From assembly GCA_020975725.1 (NCBI GenBank), contig QXJR01000016.1, positions 1 to 64,000 of the forward strand: a DNA stretch of 64,000 bases. Reading direction: 5' to 3'. Position 1 is the first letter of the stretch. Each line of letters begins with the position of its first letter. This document shows, one piece after another, positions 41,806 to 52,615 of the stretch. This DNA comes from Picocystis sp. L7 (taxonomy: Eukaryota; Chlorophyta; Picocystophyceae; Picocystales; Picocystaceae). The position numbers and the translations under genes are program-made. The notes under the pieces are model-generated. The model did not search any database. It was not told the DNA's origin and worked only from the letters and a program-made list of their open reading frames with translations.

Positions 41806-43344
41806 CGCCTTGGAACAGGCTTGGTCTCTACAGTCTTTCCCTACTCGCTTTGTCTTGACGCCCTTCGTGTCGGCTTCGCTTGCACTGGACTGCGACAACC
41901 TTCGTTTCAATGGTGCCAAGTGGTTGATCGTTGTGTCGGTTGTGGGGTGCATATGCCCCATCCATACCATCCCCGGGGGGACCAAGGTGACGTGGTCTTG
42001 GACGGTCCGATTGGGGCGTTCCAGGTGCTGAGAGCACCCCGGTGCAGGGGGGGGTCACGTGCACCCCATCGCCCCCCAGGGTCGAGGCACGTGGCGACCC
42101 AGCTCGGGCGTACGGACCGTCCAGCTTGGCATCCTTTCCTTGCCACACTGCGAGAATCGTGGTTCCGCAGCCGATGGAGAATGCCACGTGGCAGTGGGTG
42201 GCGTGAGGTTGACGAGGAGTCCCGATCCGGCGCAAGGGGAGGGCTGAGCATCGGCACATGCGAATCCAACGAGCCAGGATTGTTACTTCGAGATGCACGT
42301 GTCGCTATGGCAGGATCTTGCCCGATTTCGTGGAAGGGTTGGTGCAGATTTCGACGTGGTGGAATACGGCATGGGCCTCCCAACCACATCGTGGATCATC
42401 GAAAGTAAAAGCCCGGGCTAGGGAAGTCGACCTTGCAAAGATTCTTGTGCAAAGATACATCGATTAAGCTTTGCCGAACCAACGTGCGGTACCTTGCAAG
42501 ATCCGTGACACTTGGTTCACAAGTTGTACGCCCGCATCGCGTAAACGATGCAATCGGTCCGATGCCAAGGTTTTAGAAAAGAACTTTCGATTGCAAGCTA
42601 CCCTATTGCTTGTGTGGACAATCAGAATGGCGTTGCCAAAGTAGACCTCGTCTTTCGGGAGGAGCGGTGCCGGCCCCCTTCGACCCGAGCGATCGTTTTT
42701 GAGCGAGTGATACGAGTGATGTTGTGTAGTTTCGTCTCTCGGAAGAAGGCTTCGGAGCATCAATCAAAGTCCCATACAAACTCGGCAAAGATGCAAGAAC
42801 GCCATCGCCAATCCTTTCAAAACGTCCTTTGCATCCTTGGTCGGACTCTACTCTGCAAGTACGTGTGGGGTGCCTCGTTGCCACCCGTCCACGGTCGTGC
42901 ATTCCAAGCCGCGCTCACTTCCCCACACGATTCCCTCAAGGACAGGACCCTTGACGGCAGGCATGGCTCCTCAATGGTTGACGTGCACCCTTCCCCTACA
43001 TCCGTGTGCTTTCGAGCCCAAACGACGTGTCTCACATCCGATCACGTGGAACCAGATCGTTGTACTTCGTGTAGGATGGGTCCGTGGTTGGGTGCGTGGG
43101 GCACAATTGTCTTGGTCTCGGTCACGTGATTCGTCTCCCTGACCCCCCCCCTACGATCCGTCCAGGTGGCTAATCTCGGCTTAACTTCGATCTTGTCCCC
43201 CGTTGGACAGAGGTTACATTCCAGTAAACATCCGGGTGGGGGGGGCGGAGGGGAGGGTCCATCTGGGGATGGATCCGACGTAACCGTTTCGACGTGGTTC
43301 GCGAAGGAAGGCATCGGACGTCGTGCTTTGGTCGTTCACGAAGC
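41806..43344. other. intergenic, no gene recognised
   Basis: Contains G-run and C-run tracts (about 42040-42080, 43140-43260) and several CACGTG/CACGT motifs. No domain-bearing ORF is seen. Confidence 0.5.
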
Positions 43345-43809
43345 ATGCATGCGATCCATGCGCACGTGGGCGGGATGGGAAGGAGCAGGAGGACGTGGAG
43401 GAAGGGGGACCTGGCGAAGCACGGAAGAAAACGGACCTGGGAAGGGGTGCGAGCCAAGAAGGAATCGGACGTGTCGGAAAAGAAAGAGGGATCGCTCGTG
43501 GAGTGGCTGCTGGCAAGAGCGGCGTCCAGACTGCAGAGAGGGACGGCCACGTGCTTGAGATGCAAAGGGGCAGGAACCATCGAATGCACACACTGCCAAG
43601 GGACGGGACTGCTCAGCGAGAAGAGCATGAGAATCAGCAGCTGGAAGCGTGCTGCTGAGAAAGTGGGTGCGTTGATGACGGGAAGCAACGCCACAGGACC
43701 TTACCAGTCTGGCAGTTGGACCAAGTCCAACCGCTGCTACCACTGCCAAGGCACAGGTAGGGTGGTTTGCCCCGACTGTGGAGGAACGGGATTCCGTGGG
43801 CGGATGTAG
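43345..43809 (+). CDS. DnaJ-type zinc-finger protein
   Basis: 154 residues from the first in-frame ATG; the next Met (MGRSRRTW) is also possible, and an N-terminal exon may be missing. The C-terminal half has four CxxCxGxG elements: CLRCKGAG, CTHCQGTG, CYHCQGTG and CPDCGGTG, the zinc-binding centre of type I DnaJ. No J domain or substrate-binding domain is present. In plants, stand-alone proteins of this kind (BSD2 and relatives) sit in plastids and help assemble photosynthetic proteins. The basic N-terminal stretch (about 1-45) could be a transit peptide. Its convergent neighbour is Trm1, 162 bp away. Confidence 0.8.
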   Translation: MHAIHAHVGGMGRSRRTWRKGDLAKHGRKRTWEGVRAKKESDVSEKKEGSLVEWLLARAASRLQRGTATCLRCKGAGTIECTHCQGTGLLSEKSMRISSWKRAAEKVGALMTGSNATGPYQSGSWTKSNRCYHCQGTGRVVCPDCGGTGFRGRM

Positions 43810-43971
43810 CAGCTCCCAAGAAATGGACCCACTACGCGGATGTCTCGAGGATAAGGGGGAAGTAGAATCCCGGAAGCGAAAGGACAGTTGTCGATGCGAA
43901 GTTTTATCAAAACCTTCACTGCAAGGAACCGAATGATCGATTCTCTCGAAGTATTGCCGGAATGGAGAGAT

Positions 43972-45636
43972 TCAATGTGCCCTTGTGCGCTTCGTGTCTC
44001 CTCCATCATCGTCCTGCACCTTGCGCTTGCCTACCTTACGACCTGCACGTGCCTTCGGGCCCCAGTTTTCTTCTGGGTTCGGAAGAAACCGGGGTACTCC
44101 TTGCTGTTGCGCCTTGCTCAAGGCTTTTTGAGCACGAGCAAAGTTGGCCTTGAGAGCAGGTTCCTTCGAGAGGATCTTGTTCGCGTATGTCAGGTGAGGG
44201 TTCGTCTTTGTCGGATGCTCCTTTACCCAAGAACGAATGATGTCCCACAAAACACTCATGGGTGCATTGGTCTTCGTGCCCAGCGGATTTGCATGCGTAG
44301 ATGAGACGGAATACCCGGCATTCACAATCGCTGAACGGAAGAGGTTTGCAGCTGGGGGGGTGCACTTCACTGTCTTGCACATGTCGTGCAAGCTGACGTA
44401 AAGGGGGGCCTCCTTCAACTCCTCCTGAACCACGGTCAATATACTGTGAATCTTCTCGTATGCACCAAAGGACTCTTTCTGTGCATGAACAAGGTTGATC
44501 AAGGAATCAACGAATCCCTGGTCGTGAATGGGTGCCGACCAGATGGGGCCTCCCATGTAGAACGCACTCCCTGTTTCTTCACAAGCCTGGGGCACGGGTG
44601 GACTTATGGCAGCTGAAAATTTTACCGACTGATCCATTGTCTTCATCTGACCCACGGGCTGAAGGAAGAACGAATCACAGCCGACGCTCTGGTAGACGTA
44701 GGCCAACTTGGTGGGTGTTTGCTTGACCATTTTGGCCGATGTGAAGACCCTCACATAAACGCGGACATAAAAGTCCACGGAGAGAGACAGCATAGGAACA
44801 ATGTACCTCTTGTACCGATTGGCATGGGCCTCGATCGTGCTCAGCAGGATACGAACCGCCATTTCATGGCAGTAGGGTCTGCGAAGGGACATGGAGCCAT
44901 ACTTGGACCAGCAAACTTCGCTGTTATTTCCACAGAGCACGGCCATGTCTGTTGCAGTGACCAGTAACATGCCCCCGTCCGCCACCGCCTGGACAGCGCT
45001 GTCCAGGAAGATGGCTGGCGAACCATACGGGTCCAGGTCGATGGCATGGAACGCCAGTGGATTGTTGAGCATGAGGATCCTGGCATCCTGACAGCTCGAA
45101 TGTATTTTCTCTGCGCTAATCTTGTTGTATGCGAGGTTTCTATCTATTGCATCGGTCGCTTTCCTATCAAAATCGTTGGCCACCACGGTGTCCAGGTCCT
45201 CCACTTCCTTGACGTACCTGATGGCCCGCAGTCCAGATGCTGCAAGCCCTTCCAGAAGCCTGAAGCTCTCCCTCTCCATCTGGATGGGCGCCGCTTCTCC
45301 CGTTCCTTCTCCCTTGGGATGTCCGTTGCAGGTTTCTGCCTTCTCGCCGTTGGCTTTGTCCTGTTCCTCTCTTCCCTTGTCCCCAGCGTCTGTTTCCTTG
45401 AAAGCAGCCACATCTTTGCTCTGCGCCACCCTTCCCTTCCTGGTACGTACGAGATCTCCGTTGTCGATCTCCTTCCTCAGGTTGGAAAGGAATTGGCGCA
45501 GCACGGCTACGGACATGTCCCGATTGACGATCTGTGCCTTGTTGTAGAACGCATCCTCGTCCTCTTCCCTTTGGAGGATGCTGGCTGCGCCTTCCCGCAG
45601 CACCCGATACCCAGGCGGCACCTGTGCGTCTCCCAT
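43972..45636 (-). CDS. TRM1: tRNA (guanine26-N2)-dimethyltransferase
   Basis: 554 residues from the ATG of MGDAQVPPGY; the frame stays open for more than 20 residues upstream (RHAWRALASRTAAKRTWEA) without ATG. Trm1 methylates G26 of tRNAs. Family parts in order: REGAASIL and FYNKAQIVNRDMSVAVL near the N-terminus, SAM motif I in EGLAASGLRAIRY, and the catalytic DLDPYGSPAIFLDSA. The C-terminal Trm1 domain follows, ending in a basic tail (GRKVGKRKVQ, TKRTRAH) that suits nuclear import. The upstream Arg/Ala-rich open stretch resembles a mitochondrial presequence, and Trm1 is dual-located in yeast. If a non-ATG start were used here, the same trick would work, but this is inference. Length fits the family. 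Confidence 0.93.
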   Translation of the reverse strand: MGDAQVPPGYRVLREGAASILQREEDEDAFYNKAQIVNRDMSVAVLRQFLSNLRKEIDNGDLVRTRKGRVAQSKDVAAFKETDAGDKGREEQDKANGEKAETCNGHPKGEGTGEAAPIQMERESFRLLEGLAASGLRAIRYVKEVEDLDTVVANDFDRKATDAIDRNLAYNKISAEKIHSSCQDARILMLNNPLAFHAIDLDPYGSPAIFLDSAVQAVADGGMLLVTATDMAVLCGNNSEVCWSKYGSMSLRRPYCHEMAVRILLSTIEAHANRYKRYIVPMLSLSVDFYVRVYVRVFTSAKMVKQTPTKLAYVYQSVGCDSFFLQPVGQMKTMDQSVKFSAAISPPVPQACEETGSAFYMGGPIWSAPIHDQGFVDSLINLVHAQKESFGAYEKIHSILTVVQEELKEAPLYVSLHDMCKTVKCTPPAANLFRSAIVNAGYSVSSTHANPLGTKTNAPMSVLWDIIRSWVKEHPTKTNPHLTYANKILSKEPALKANFARAQKALSKAQQQGVPRFLPNPEENWGPKARAGRKVGKRKVQDDDGGDTKRTRAH

Positions 45637-46958
45637 TGCCTCCCACGTCCTTTTGGCGGCCGTCCGACTCGCCAAAGCGCGCCAAGCGTGGCGCAAAATG
45701 GCGCCGACGCCGCCGCCGACACTCGTCCTTCCACCACACGTAAAAGTGTGAATTCATGGAGTTAACTGAATCCAGAGCACTTGGATCCCACACCTTCCTT
45801 CCCCACAATGCTAATCCACCTTGGACAGGACCCAGACCATGCCACGTGGACCAATGCAATACCCGTCACACGAGGACGGAACCAGAAGGGGAGGGGAGCG
45901 CGGACCCCATGCAACGCGTGCGTTTCCGTCCTCGAGCGAGAGCACAGATCCATGGGAAGCCACGAGGCGGTGGTCGATGATCCAGTGGACGGAGATCTCC
46001 GCCAAACGTGCGGGCCGCGAATTCGAGAGCTTTCGCCGATGCCACTTGCTCACACCTTGGGACTCTACACGACTGCATTCACTGCGCTCTCTAGCGGAGT
46101 GATTGCCGAAAGCTAGTGTATGCGTACGCTTGGAATTGCAGGTACATGTCGGAAACCAACATAGGGCTCGACACCTTGCACGGGCTCCCAAAGTCAAACA
46201 AGAACCATTTGAACCCTCCTGTGACATCTTCCACGCTAAACGGTTCTTCCTAGGAGTGAAACGACTCTATTTCCACGTGGATCAAGCACCGTTTGTGAGT
46301 TTCTCGCTTAAAGCTCTTGCCACACCACCATCAAGTGTTCCCTCCCCTTTGCTTGGATATGAAATCGCTCGCGTGTTGAGACATCGCGGTTTCAATCGAA
46401 AGCGGTTGTGGTGTGTCCCATGTTCTAGGTAGAAGGGTTCGGTCTCACCTTGGCATTAGGAAAGTGGTTTGAAGTGGGCGAGGATGGAATAAAGCGAGGA
46501 TCCGCGCGGAAGGCATTGGTCTCCTGTATGATGTGAGAAGATGGTCTTGTTGAGGGGTCAGTCTTTCTTCTCGTGGAAGGGACATTGGGGTCGGCGCGGT
46601 CCACCAGAATTGCGTTCCGGCCCTCCGAACGCGATCCGTCCTTGTTGGGACGAGCTTCGTGGTCGATCCACCGGAACGCTTCCGGTTCCATCTCCTTCGA
46701 CCATCCTCCATCCACCCCCATCTTCCATTGGTGCCTTTCCACGTGGTCAATTGCATCCCCAACACCGTGCTCGTTTCCAGCTTGTCCCCTCCTCTCACTC
46801 CTTCTCCTTCCTGTCACTTCCTCTCGCTCCCTGTCACTTCCTCTCGCTCCCTGTCACCACCACTCGATCCTTGTGCCTGGGTCCGTCCTCTGCGCCCACG
46901 GTGCCCTCGGTCGATCGATCGAGGGGGGATTGAGAGAGAGGGATCGGGACCGAAGGGG
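45637..46958. other. intergenic between TRM1 and CRR6-like genes
   Basis: Divergent 5' flanks, about 1.3 kb. A pyrimidine-rich stretch with three CTGTCAC-type repeats lies at about 46795-46860. No gene is seen. Confidence 0.5.
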
Positions 46959-47525
46959 ATGTCGTACATCACGATGATGCCGACGCATGGACGCGCCACG
47001 CGAGGACGTTGCTCGATCGCAACGAAGGCGTGCGAGCGCGTGGCGGTGACCCAGAAGGAGATCCGGGACCTGGACGTGCGCCAGGTGCGACGTGTGGCGG
47101 TGGAACTGGAAGGAAAGGAGGGTGCAAGCGTCCGGGAGGCGGCGGTGGGATTCGACATCGACTATCCACGCGAACCTGGAGATCCAAGAGAGCTCTGCGA
47201 GATACCAGAAGTGAGGATGTGGTACCTGAGGCTGGATGGAGAGTTCCCGTGGCTGCCAGTGACGCTCGACTGGAAGCAAGGAGAGCTGGCGAGGTATGCA
47301 GCCATGTGTGTGCCCAACCAAGTCAGTCGTGAAGAAGGAATCGTGTACAATCCAGAAGCGCTGGAACTGTGGGTCACTCAGAAGATGTTCCTGCTCTGGC
47401 CCTGGCTCGTAGAAAGAGGGTTCGAAAAGCCAGAACAGGTGCTCAGGGACATGGCCAAGATGTTTGGGTACGACATTCACGAAGAGTTTTTCAAAACCAC
47501 TCGACGCTCCTTTACCGATCAATGA
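46959..47525 (+). CDS. CRR6: CRR6/DUF1817 family protein
   Basis: 188 residues from ATG. The family core is clear: FDIDYPREPGDPRELCEIPE (65-84), VRMWYLRLDGEFPWLPVTLDW (84-105), GELARYAAMCVPNQVS, EGIVYNPEALELWV, and a C-terminal MAKMFGYDI. The pattern is that of cyanobacterial DUF1817 and plant CRR6. In Arabidopsis CRR6 is a stromal factor needed to assemble the plastid NADH dehydrogenase-like complex. The first about 40 residues are Arg/Thr/Ser-rich and may be a transit peptide or part of one. Most algae lack plastid ndh genes, so here the protein may do another job. It is convergent with the YbeY-HAD gene, 185 bp away. Confidence 0.88.
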   Translation: MSYITMMPTHGRATRGRCSIATKACERVAVTQKEIRDLDVRQVRRVAVELEGKEGASVREAAVGFDIDYPREPGDPRELCEIPEVRMWYLRLDGEFPWLPVTLDWKQGELARYAAMCVPNQVSREEGIVYNPEALELWVTQKMFLLWPWLVERGFEKPEQVLRDMAKMFGYDIHEEFFKTTRRSFTDQ

Positions 47526-47710
47526 ACGGGGTCGAAGCCATTCCTACTTCCAAACCCAAGGAGAGGCCGTTGACAGTGATGCGCAAGGTGGACTTGCACT
47601 GCATTCCGATAAGAAACAAAAAGTCCAGAGATGATTCCACCGTGCACAATCTTTCCTACAGTGGGGCTCAGGCCATCAGGCATTCGTCATGCAAGTTCAT
47701 GCTGCTGAGC

Positions 47711-49384
47711 CTACAGGACGAATCGTTCCAGTGCATCCACCACACCGTCTTCGTCATTGCTAGCCACGACATGGTCTGCAAATGACTTGACGTGGTCAGA
47801 AGCGTTGGACATTGCACAGCTGATGCCAGCTGCCCGGAATAATTCAATGTCGTTTTCCCCATCTCCAATCGCGAGGACTCGCCCAGTCGAGATGCCCATG
47901 TGATCTGCCATCTGATGCAGGCCCCTTCCTTTGGAAGCACCGAACGGGAGAATTTCCAGCATGGTGGGGACAGCTTGCGTGACCTCCGCCACACCTGCCA
48001 AGGCCTGCTCCCAGTGTGGACGGAGCTCTTGTGTGATAGTCTCTGGTTCGGCCATGAAGAGGAGCTTTTTCACACGGGGTGCTGACAAGACTTTCTCCAC
48101 CGAATGCATTTCCACGGCCAGTGGCTCGTGGTAGCGCTCGTGTAACTCCTTCAGATTCCCATCCAGTTGCAAGCAGATTGCAGTGTCTCCCAGAAACCCT
48201 GAGAGTGATATCCCGCTCTCTTTTGCAAAATCAAAGGCTCGCTGCACGATACTAGATGGAAGGTATTCTCCCGGTAGCAGCGTCCCTCCCATGCCGTGAA
48301 CGACCAGTCCCTGAAGAAAGATCCCTGGTGCCCCTCCCGAAACACTGAGGTAGCCTGTCCTCAGAGCGTTGTGGGCTGCAGGCCTGGCCTTTCCTGTGGC
48401 TAAAGCTATTCTAACCCCCGATGCAGCAGCTGCTGCAAGAGCCTTGGCAGTAGCCCTGCTGACACTGCTGTTGCTGTTCAGGAGAGTTCCATCCAGATCT
48501 ACAGCCACCAAGTCCACAAGCCTTTCCTGACTGGCTCTGGTGGAAGTGAAGGCAAACGTGCGTGTGGGCAAGAATGAACTTGCATCCATCTCCAGTGTCA
48601 CATCCGCTTGCGCCAGTCGTCCAGTTGTTTGAGGGTCCGTGCCCATGGTGTTGCCTTGGCCACTGCCTGCATCTTGAGGAGGCTGGTCGCCGGGGAGATC
48701 TCCGTCGTTCTCCAAGTTCCCATGGATGCTTCCTTGACTACTGGAAGCGCTGATCAGTCCTTCGACGTTCCAACCCAACGCCTGGAGAATTCTTCTCTCT
48801 TCTTGCTCCATCTCCTTGGCCTCAGACTCGGAGATTTCATGGTCATATCCCAAGAGGTGCAAGATCCCATGCACCAGGAGCACCCTTGCTTCATCCCAGA
48901 TGCCGTGTCCCCTTTCTTCTGCTTGCATCTGTGCCGTATCCAACGACATCACGAGGTCTCCCATCATAGCCGGCATTTCATCCCAGGTTTCTTTGGGCTC
49001 TTGCATCCATTCCTCTCGTGTGGCCAGTGGGAAGGAGAGCACGTCTGTGGGCTTGTCCTTCCCTCTCCAGTCTCGATTGAGGATCTGTATGGTTGAATCG
49101 TCGCAGAGCACCACGGAGAGTTCGTACTCTCGAATCGGATATCCTTGCAGCGCCCATTTTGCGGCTGCTTTGGCGTCGGATGCGAGGCGTTGCACCGAGG
49201 CTTGGTCCAAGTCCACCTTTGGCTGGCCATCCACCGCCACCTCCACCTCCACCTGCGCCTCCGACGCACCCACCAGCGTCCTCAGTCGTTCTTGCAACGT
49301 CCTTCGACGTCCTGAAGCGCGCAGAGTGCGCACGCGCAAGCACATTGCGCCGCGAAAGGCGCTCCTCATCGTCGCCATCGCCAT
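47711..49384 (-). CDS. YbeY endoribonuclease fused to HAD phosphatase, organellar
   Basis: 557 residues from ATG. Residues 1-40 are Arg-rich without acidic residues until QERL, typical of an organelle targeting peptide. Residues about 45-210 form a YbeY domain, a zinc ribonuclease for rRNA maturation, with the metal motif HGILHLLGYDH (His172, His176, His182) and the upstream DVLSFPL. A Gly/Gln/Asn-rich linker (about 215-285) leads to a Cof-type (IIB) HAD phosphatase: DLDGT nucleophile Asp296, LATGKARP, KGRGLHQMADHMG with the Lys, and GDGENDIELF with the metal Asp. The same YbeY-HAD fusion is known from plants (plastid, Arabidopsis At2g25870). The substrate of the HAD half is unknown. Confidence 0.9.
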   Translation of the reverse strand: MAMATMRSAFRGAMCLRVRTLRASGRRRTLQERLRTLVGASEAQVEVEVAVDGQPKVDLDQASVQRLASDAKAAAKWALQGYPIREYELSVVLCDDSTIQILNRDWRGKDKPTDVLSFPLATREEWMQEPKETWDEMPAMMGDLVMSLDTAQMQAEERGHGIWDEARVLLVHGILHLLGYDHEISESEAKEMEQEERRILQALGWNVEGLISASSSQGSIHGNLENDGDLPGDQPPQDAGSGQGNTMGTDPQTTGRLAQADVTLEMDASSFLPTRTFAFTSTRASQERLVDLVAVDLDGTLLNSNSSVSRATAKALAAAAASGVRIALATGKARPAAHNALRTGYLSVSGGAPGIFLQGLVVHGMGGTLLPGEYLPSSIVQRAFDFAKESGISLSGFLGDTAICLQLDGNLKELHERYHEPLAVEMHSVEKVLSAPRVKKLLFMAEPETITQELRPHWEQALAGVAEVTQAVPTMLEILPFGASKGRGLHQMADHMGISTGRVLAIGDGENDIELFRAAGISCAMSNASDHVKSFADHVVASNDEDGVVDALERFVL

Positions 49385-49403
49385 CCTTTGCCTCCACCTC
49401 TAA

Positions 49404-49421
49404 CTAAACCCTACCCTAAAC
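49404..49421 (+). promoter_or_regulatory. telo-box-like motif
   Basis: CTAAACCCTACCCTAAAC lies 20 bp upstream of the YbeY-HAD ATG. It resembles plant telo-boxes (AAACCCTA), which are promoter elements of translation genes, and TTTAGGG-type telomere repeats. It could be a short interstitial telomere scrap instead. Confidence 0.35.
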
Positions 49422-50448
49422 TTCGAACCGGGCCTGAAGGGCACGTGGTGCTCCTTGGACCCGAAGAAGGGGGGGTGGGGATCCCACGCCAAGCGCACCT
49501 GTTCGCCTACAGAACGCAACGAAGAAGGCGTGGTCGGTGCAACTGCGTGTTGGGATGGAATAAGAGGTGCCAAGGTTCGTATCCTTCGGGTGGGACGTCG
49601 AGTTCCACCCGTAAACAGAACCGCGTCATCCGTGCGCTCGAGGTCGTGGCCCATCAACTGTTGCTTGAGTTGGAAGAACGCGAACCCAGAGGGAGAATGA
49701 TAAAATCCGTGGGGTATCGCGTAAGACGATCGATGACGTGCTTTACGAATCTTCCCATGGCACGGGATGCCGAACGCGAAGCCCAAGGCGATGGAAGCAT
49801 GGATCCGGATCGTTGCAACAACGTGTCGGTTCGTGATCGAGGGCCAACCCCAAGCAAGACCAAGAGAGGTCGATGGCAAAGTGGCGTTTCCGACCCATGG
49901 TTCGTGCGGATGGAACAACAATCGCGTGCACGTTAAACTCCCAGCTGGACCCTATCCGTCTTCTAGGTGCGGATCGATGTAGACGATGCGCCCAACCTCG
50001 TCCTCCTCGGGCTGGACCCCGTCCCATCCAAGCTGCAGAGAAGAAACTCCCTTGGCCTTCGGTGGCCCGTTTCGGTGAACACGATCGAATTAACCGAGTT
50101 TGGGGGATCGGACACGTGCTGCACTCTCCCCATGTGACCGTTGGAGGCGCGTGCTGCGCTCGTGCTGCGCTCGAGAAAGGCGATGGGAGGCCATTGGAGG
50201 GAATCAGTTTCGTTGTGTCGTTCAGGCAAGACAAGAAAGGGAAAAAGACGTGCTTGTTGCCGAACGGGAAACGCTCCTTTCGAATCCGAGCAGGGAAGCT
50301 GATCGCTCCCTTTCGAACGACGCAAAAATTTGATTACGCACGCCGAAACTTCGAAAACGTTGCTACAGGCGGCCAGCCAGCAGAAGAAGTCTCCCGTACC
50401 GTGATTTGGATCCTCTTTCCCTTAAAATGTGGATCCATGCTGGTAATA
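49422..50448. other. intergenic, no gene recognised
   Basis: Overlapping short ORFs with no domains. The 5' flank of YbeY-HAD and 3' flank of the PH-domain gene. Confidence 0.5.
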
Positions 50449-52224
50449 TTAGGTGAAAGGCTCTACAGTGATAGAGATCCCAGGGAATTGAACTTCATAC
50501 GGTTGAAAAGACGTAGGTGACAACAAATGCGTGAGTGAATTTGGTTGACACGTTCCCGAACCAACTGGACGAATAAAGCTGGCCTCGCAATCAAAGTGTT
50601 GTTGGGTTCTGCTCAGCTTCCTCACGGACTTTCGAAGCAAGGCAGATCTGTAAATTTGAAGATACATCAGGTCTAGACGGATCGCTCGATGCTCGAGTGG
50701 ACCGAGAAGGAAGTATGCGTGCTGAGGCACCTTGCCGTGGCGCTGAATATTTTCAAGCATCAGAATCGACCGGTCCACGGTTCTTGGATATGCCAGATGT
50801 GACAGCAGCACCGCTGGACTCTGTAGCATGTATCAACAAAACTTACGTTTCTGCTAGGTAGACCGATCCTGGTTTCAATGCATACGTTCTTTAAAAACCA
50901 GATGCCACTCAATGGGAACCCTGCAAGAATGCAGAATATCGCCAGCAGCAGGGAGGCACGAAACGTTCTTGTTCTTTAGTGTTCTGATCATCTGGATGGA
51001 ATCCGTAAGTCGATGGAACAGTCCCATGCCGCACGCACAGCTGAAGGAAAACATACGGCATCAAAGTCAATCCTGCTGAAGTGTACCCCCTCTCCAAAGA
51101 TTTGAGTCGCTGCTGCATGTCGGAGTACGCTTGCAAACACAGTAGCACCGAGATTCGCCATCATGTCTGTACTCTGGAAACCTTTCACAGATACAATCAG
51201 AAAGCTGAGCTTGTTCATCAGCGGTGCTTCATCCTCCATTCATGCAGCAACCAAGGAGTTTTCTTTCCCACTAGAACATGCTGAGTTCCGGGATTTCCTG
51301 TCCTCCCTCGAAAAACTGCAGCTGGTACGCAGGCTCTTGAGCTGTTTGTTCCGGAAGAGTCCTTGCCATCCTCCTCCGGTGGAATTTTCAGGCTCAAGTG
51401 TCTCGACGTCTGGCAACAAGGAAACCCTCGGTGAAAAGGGATGAGTTTGCCGAGGACATTTCTGTTCAGGGTACAGGAGATCTTCTGTCAGGGTCAGCAC
51501 CAGGTTGTCATCGACGGTCGGAGGGCACTGGCTGGTGGGTGTGGTGCCGGCGTCCGCCGTTGTACCTGCACAGCAGCTGCCGACTCTTTTGTCCTGAGGA
51601 GCACCCGTTGGAACTTGCAAGTTCTGGGATTCCAATTCCAGTCTAGCATAGAGAACCATGGAGTGACATATGTACTGGAACCAAGCCTCAGCTACTTCAC
51701 AATGGCGTGCTTTGAAGTACCAAGCGTGGGTAACGCAGCGGATTTCGAAATGATGCTGCTTGTTCAATTCCTGATGAAGAGATGCATTTCCTAGATGTAT
51801 GACTGTTTCCAGCTTGCGAGAGAGGTAACCTTTGTACAGGAGTAGTAATCCTGGTGATTCAGCGTTCACAAAGTATTTCGTCCACGCAGGTGACGTGGAT
51901 AGCCTGGCCAAGATCTGTCCCCGGGGTGGTTTTGTGCACATGAACATTGGGAAAGAGGGCTTTGATGGTGCAAGGGCCCGATTGCGAATCGTGTCAGCAC
52001 GAGGTGCTTCGTTTCGGAATTGTTTGTGGCTTGAACGCATGTGCATGTCGTTCGCCCGTCGGTTTCGTTACCTCGGACTCGGTGAAAGTGTGCGCTCAGG
52101 ATCCGACGCACCGGATCTTCTGCAGGGCTTTGGCCAGAATCGAAGCTGAAAGATATCTTCTCGTGCCTGCGCGGCGACCTTTTGCGTTGGACAGTGTCGT
52201 TCGACCGACATCTGTTTCGGCCAT
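50449..52224 (-). CDS. PH-like domain protein, multi-exon (partial model)
   Basis: A likely first exon is 52224-52112 (MAETDVGRTTLSNAKG...AKALQKI) with donor GTGCGT. The second exon may start at 52029, whose phase fits, and continues to about 51245. It encodes a PH-like fold at about 51886-51656: WTKYFVNAESPGLLLLYKG, FEIRCVTHAWYFKARH and the closing helix AEAWFQYICHSM with its conserved Trp. A Ser/Thr/Pro-rich linker follows. Further downstream pieces on the same strand (LYSDMQQRLKSLERGYTS near 51090 and a Leu/Arg-rich stretch at 50829-50449) are probably later exons, but I could not fix the junctions. PH domains bind phosphoinositides or proteins. The family is not recognised. Confidence 0.5.
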
Positions 52225-52615
52225 GTCTCCGTCTTCGGTCGGTGGGTCTCAGAGCTGGAGAGGGGTGCACCTAGGCACCCGACAGGGGACAGTTGGACAG
52301 CTGACAGGGTCGACCCGATCCAGGACGGAGTAGAAACTCAAGGATCCGGACGAGCTGTGACCTTGGTATCGGTCGGAAGAAGGTGTCTCGATCGCAGGAT
52401 TGGCGGGACGAGCCTGTGGCATGGGATTTATGGAGGCGGACAGGGAAAGGTTGGGCTGGACCGAAGCGGTCAAACACATGCTGGAAACGAACGCCCAGGG
52501 GGCAGAGCGGCAGCAAACGAGAGAGCCTTTTCCTACCGCACGTTCTCTTCGCGGTCCAGGTTGGTCTTGAGGAGCCTTTAGCTTAAACGGACCCCGTTTG
52601 GGGACAACCAGGTGC

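Noticed and set aside
24000-43100. Frequent CACGTG and CACGT motifs as a regulatory code
   Set aside because: They occur in genes, repeats and gaps alike, so I could not tie them to promoters by reading alone.
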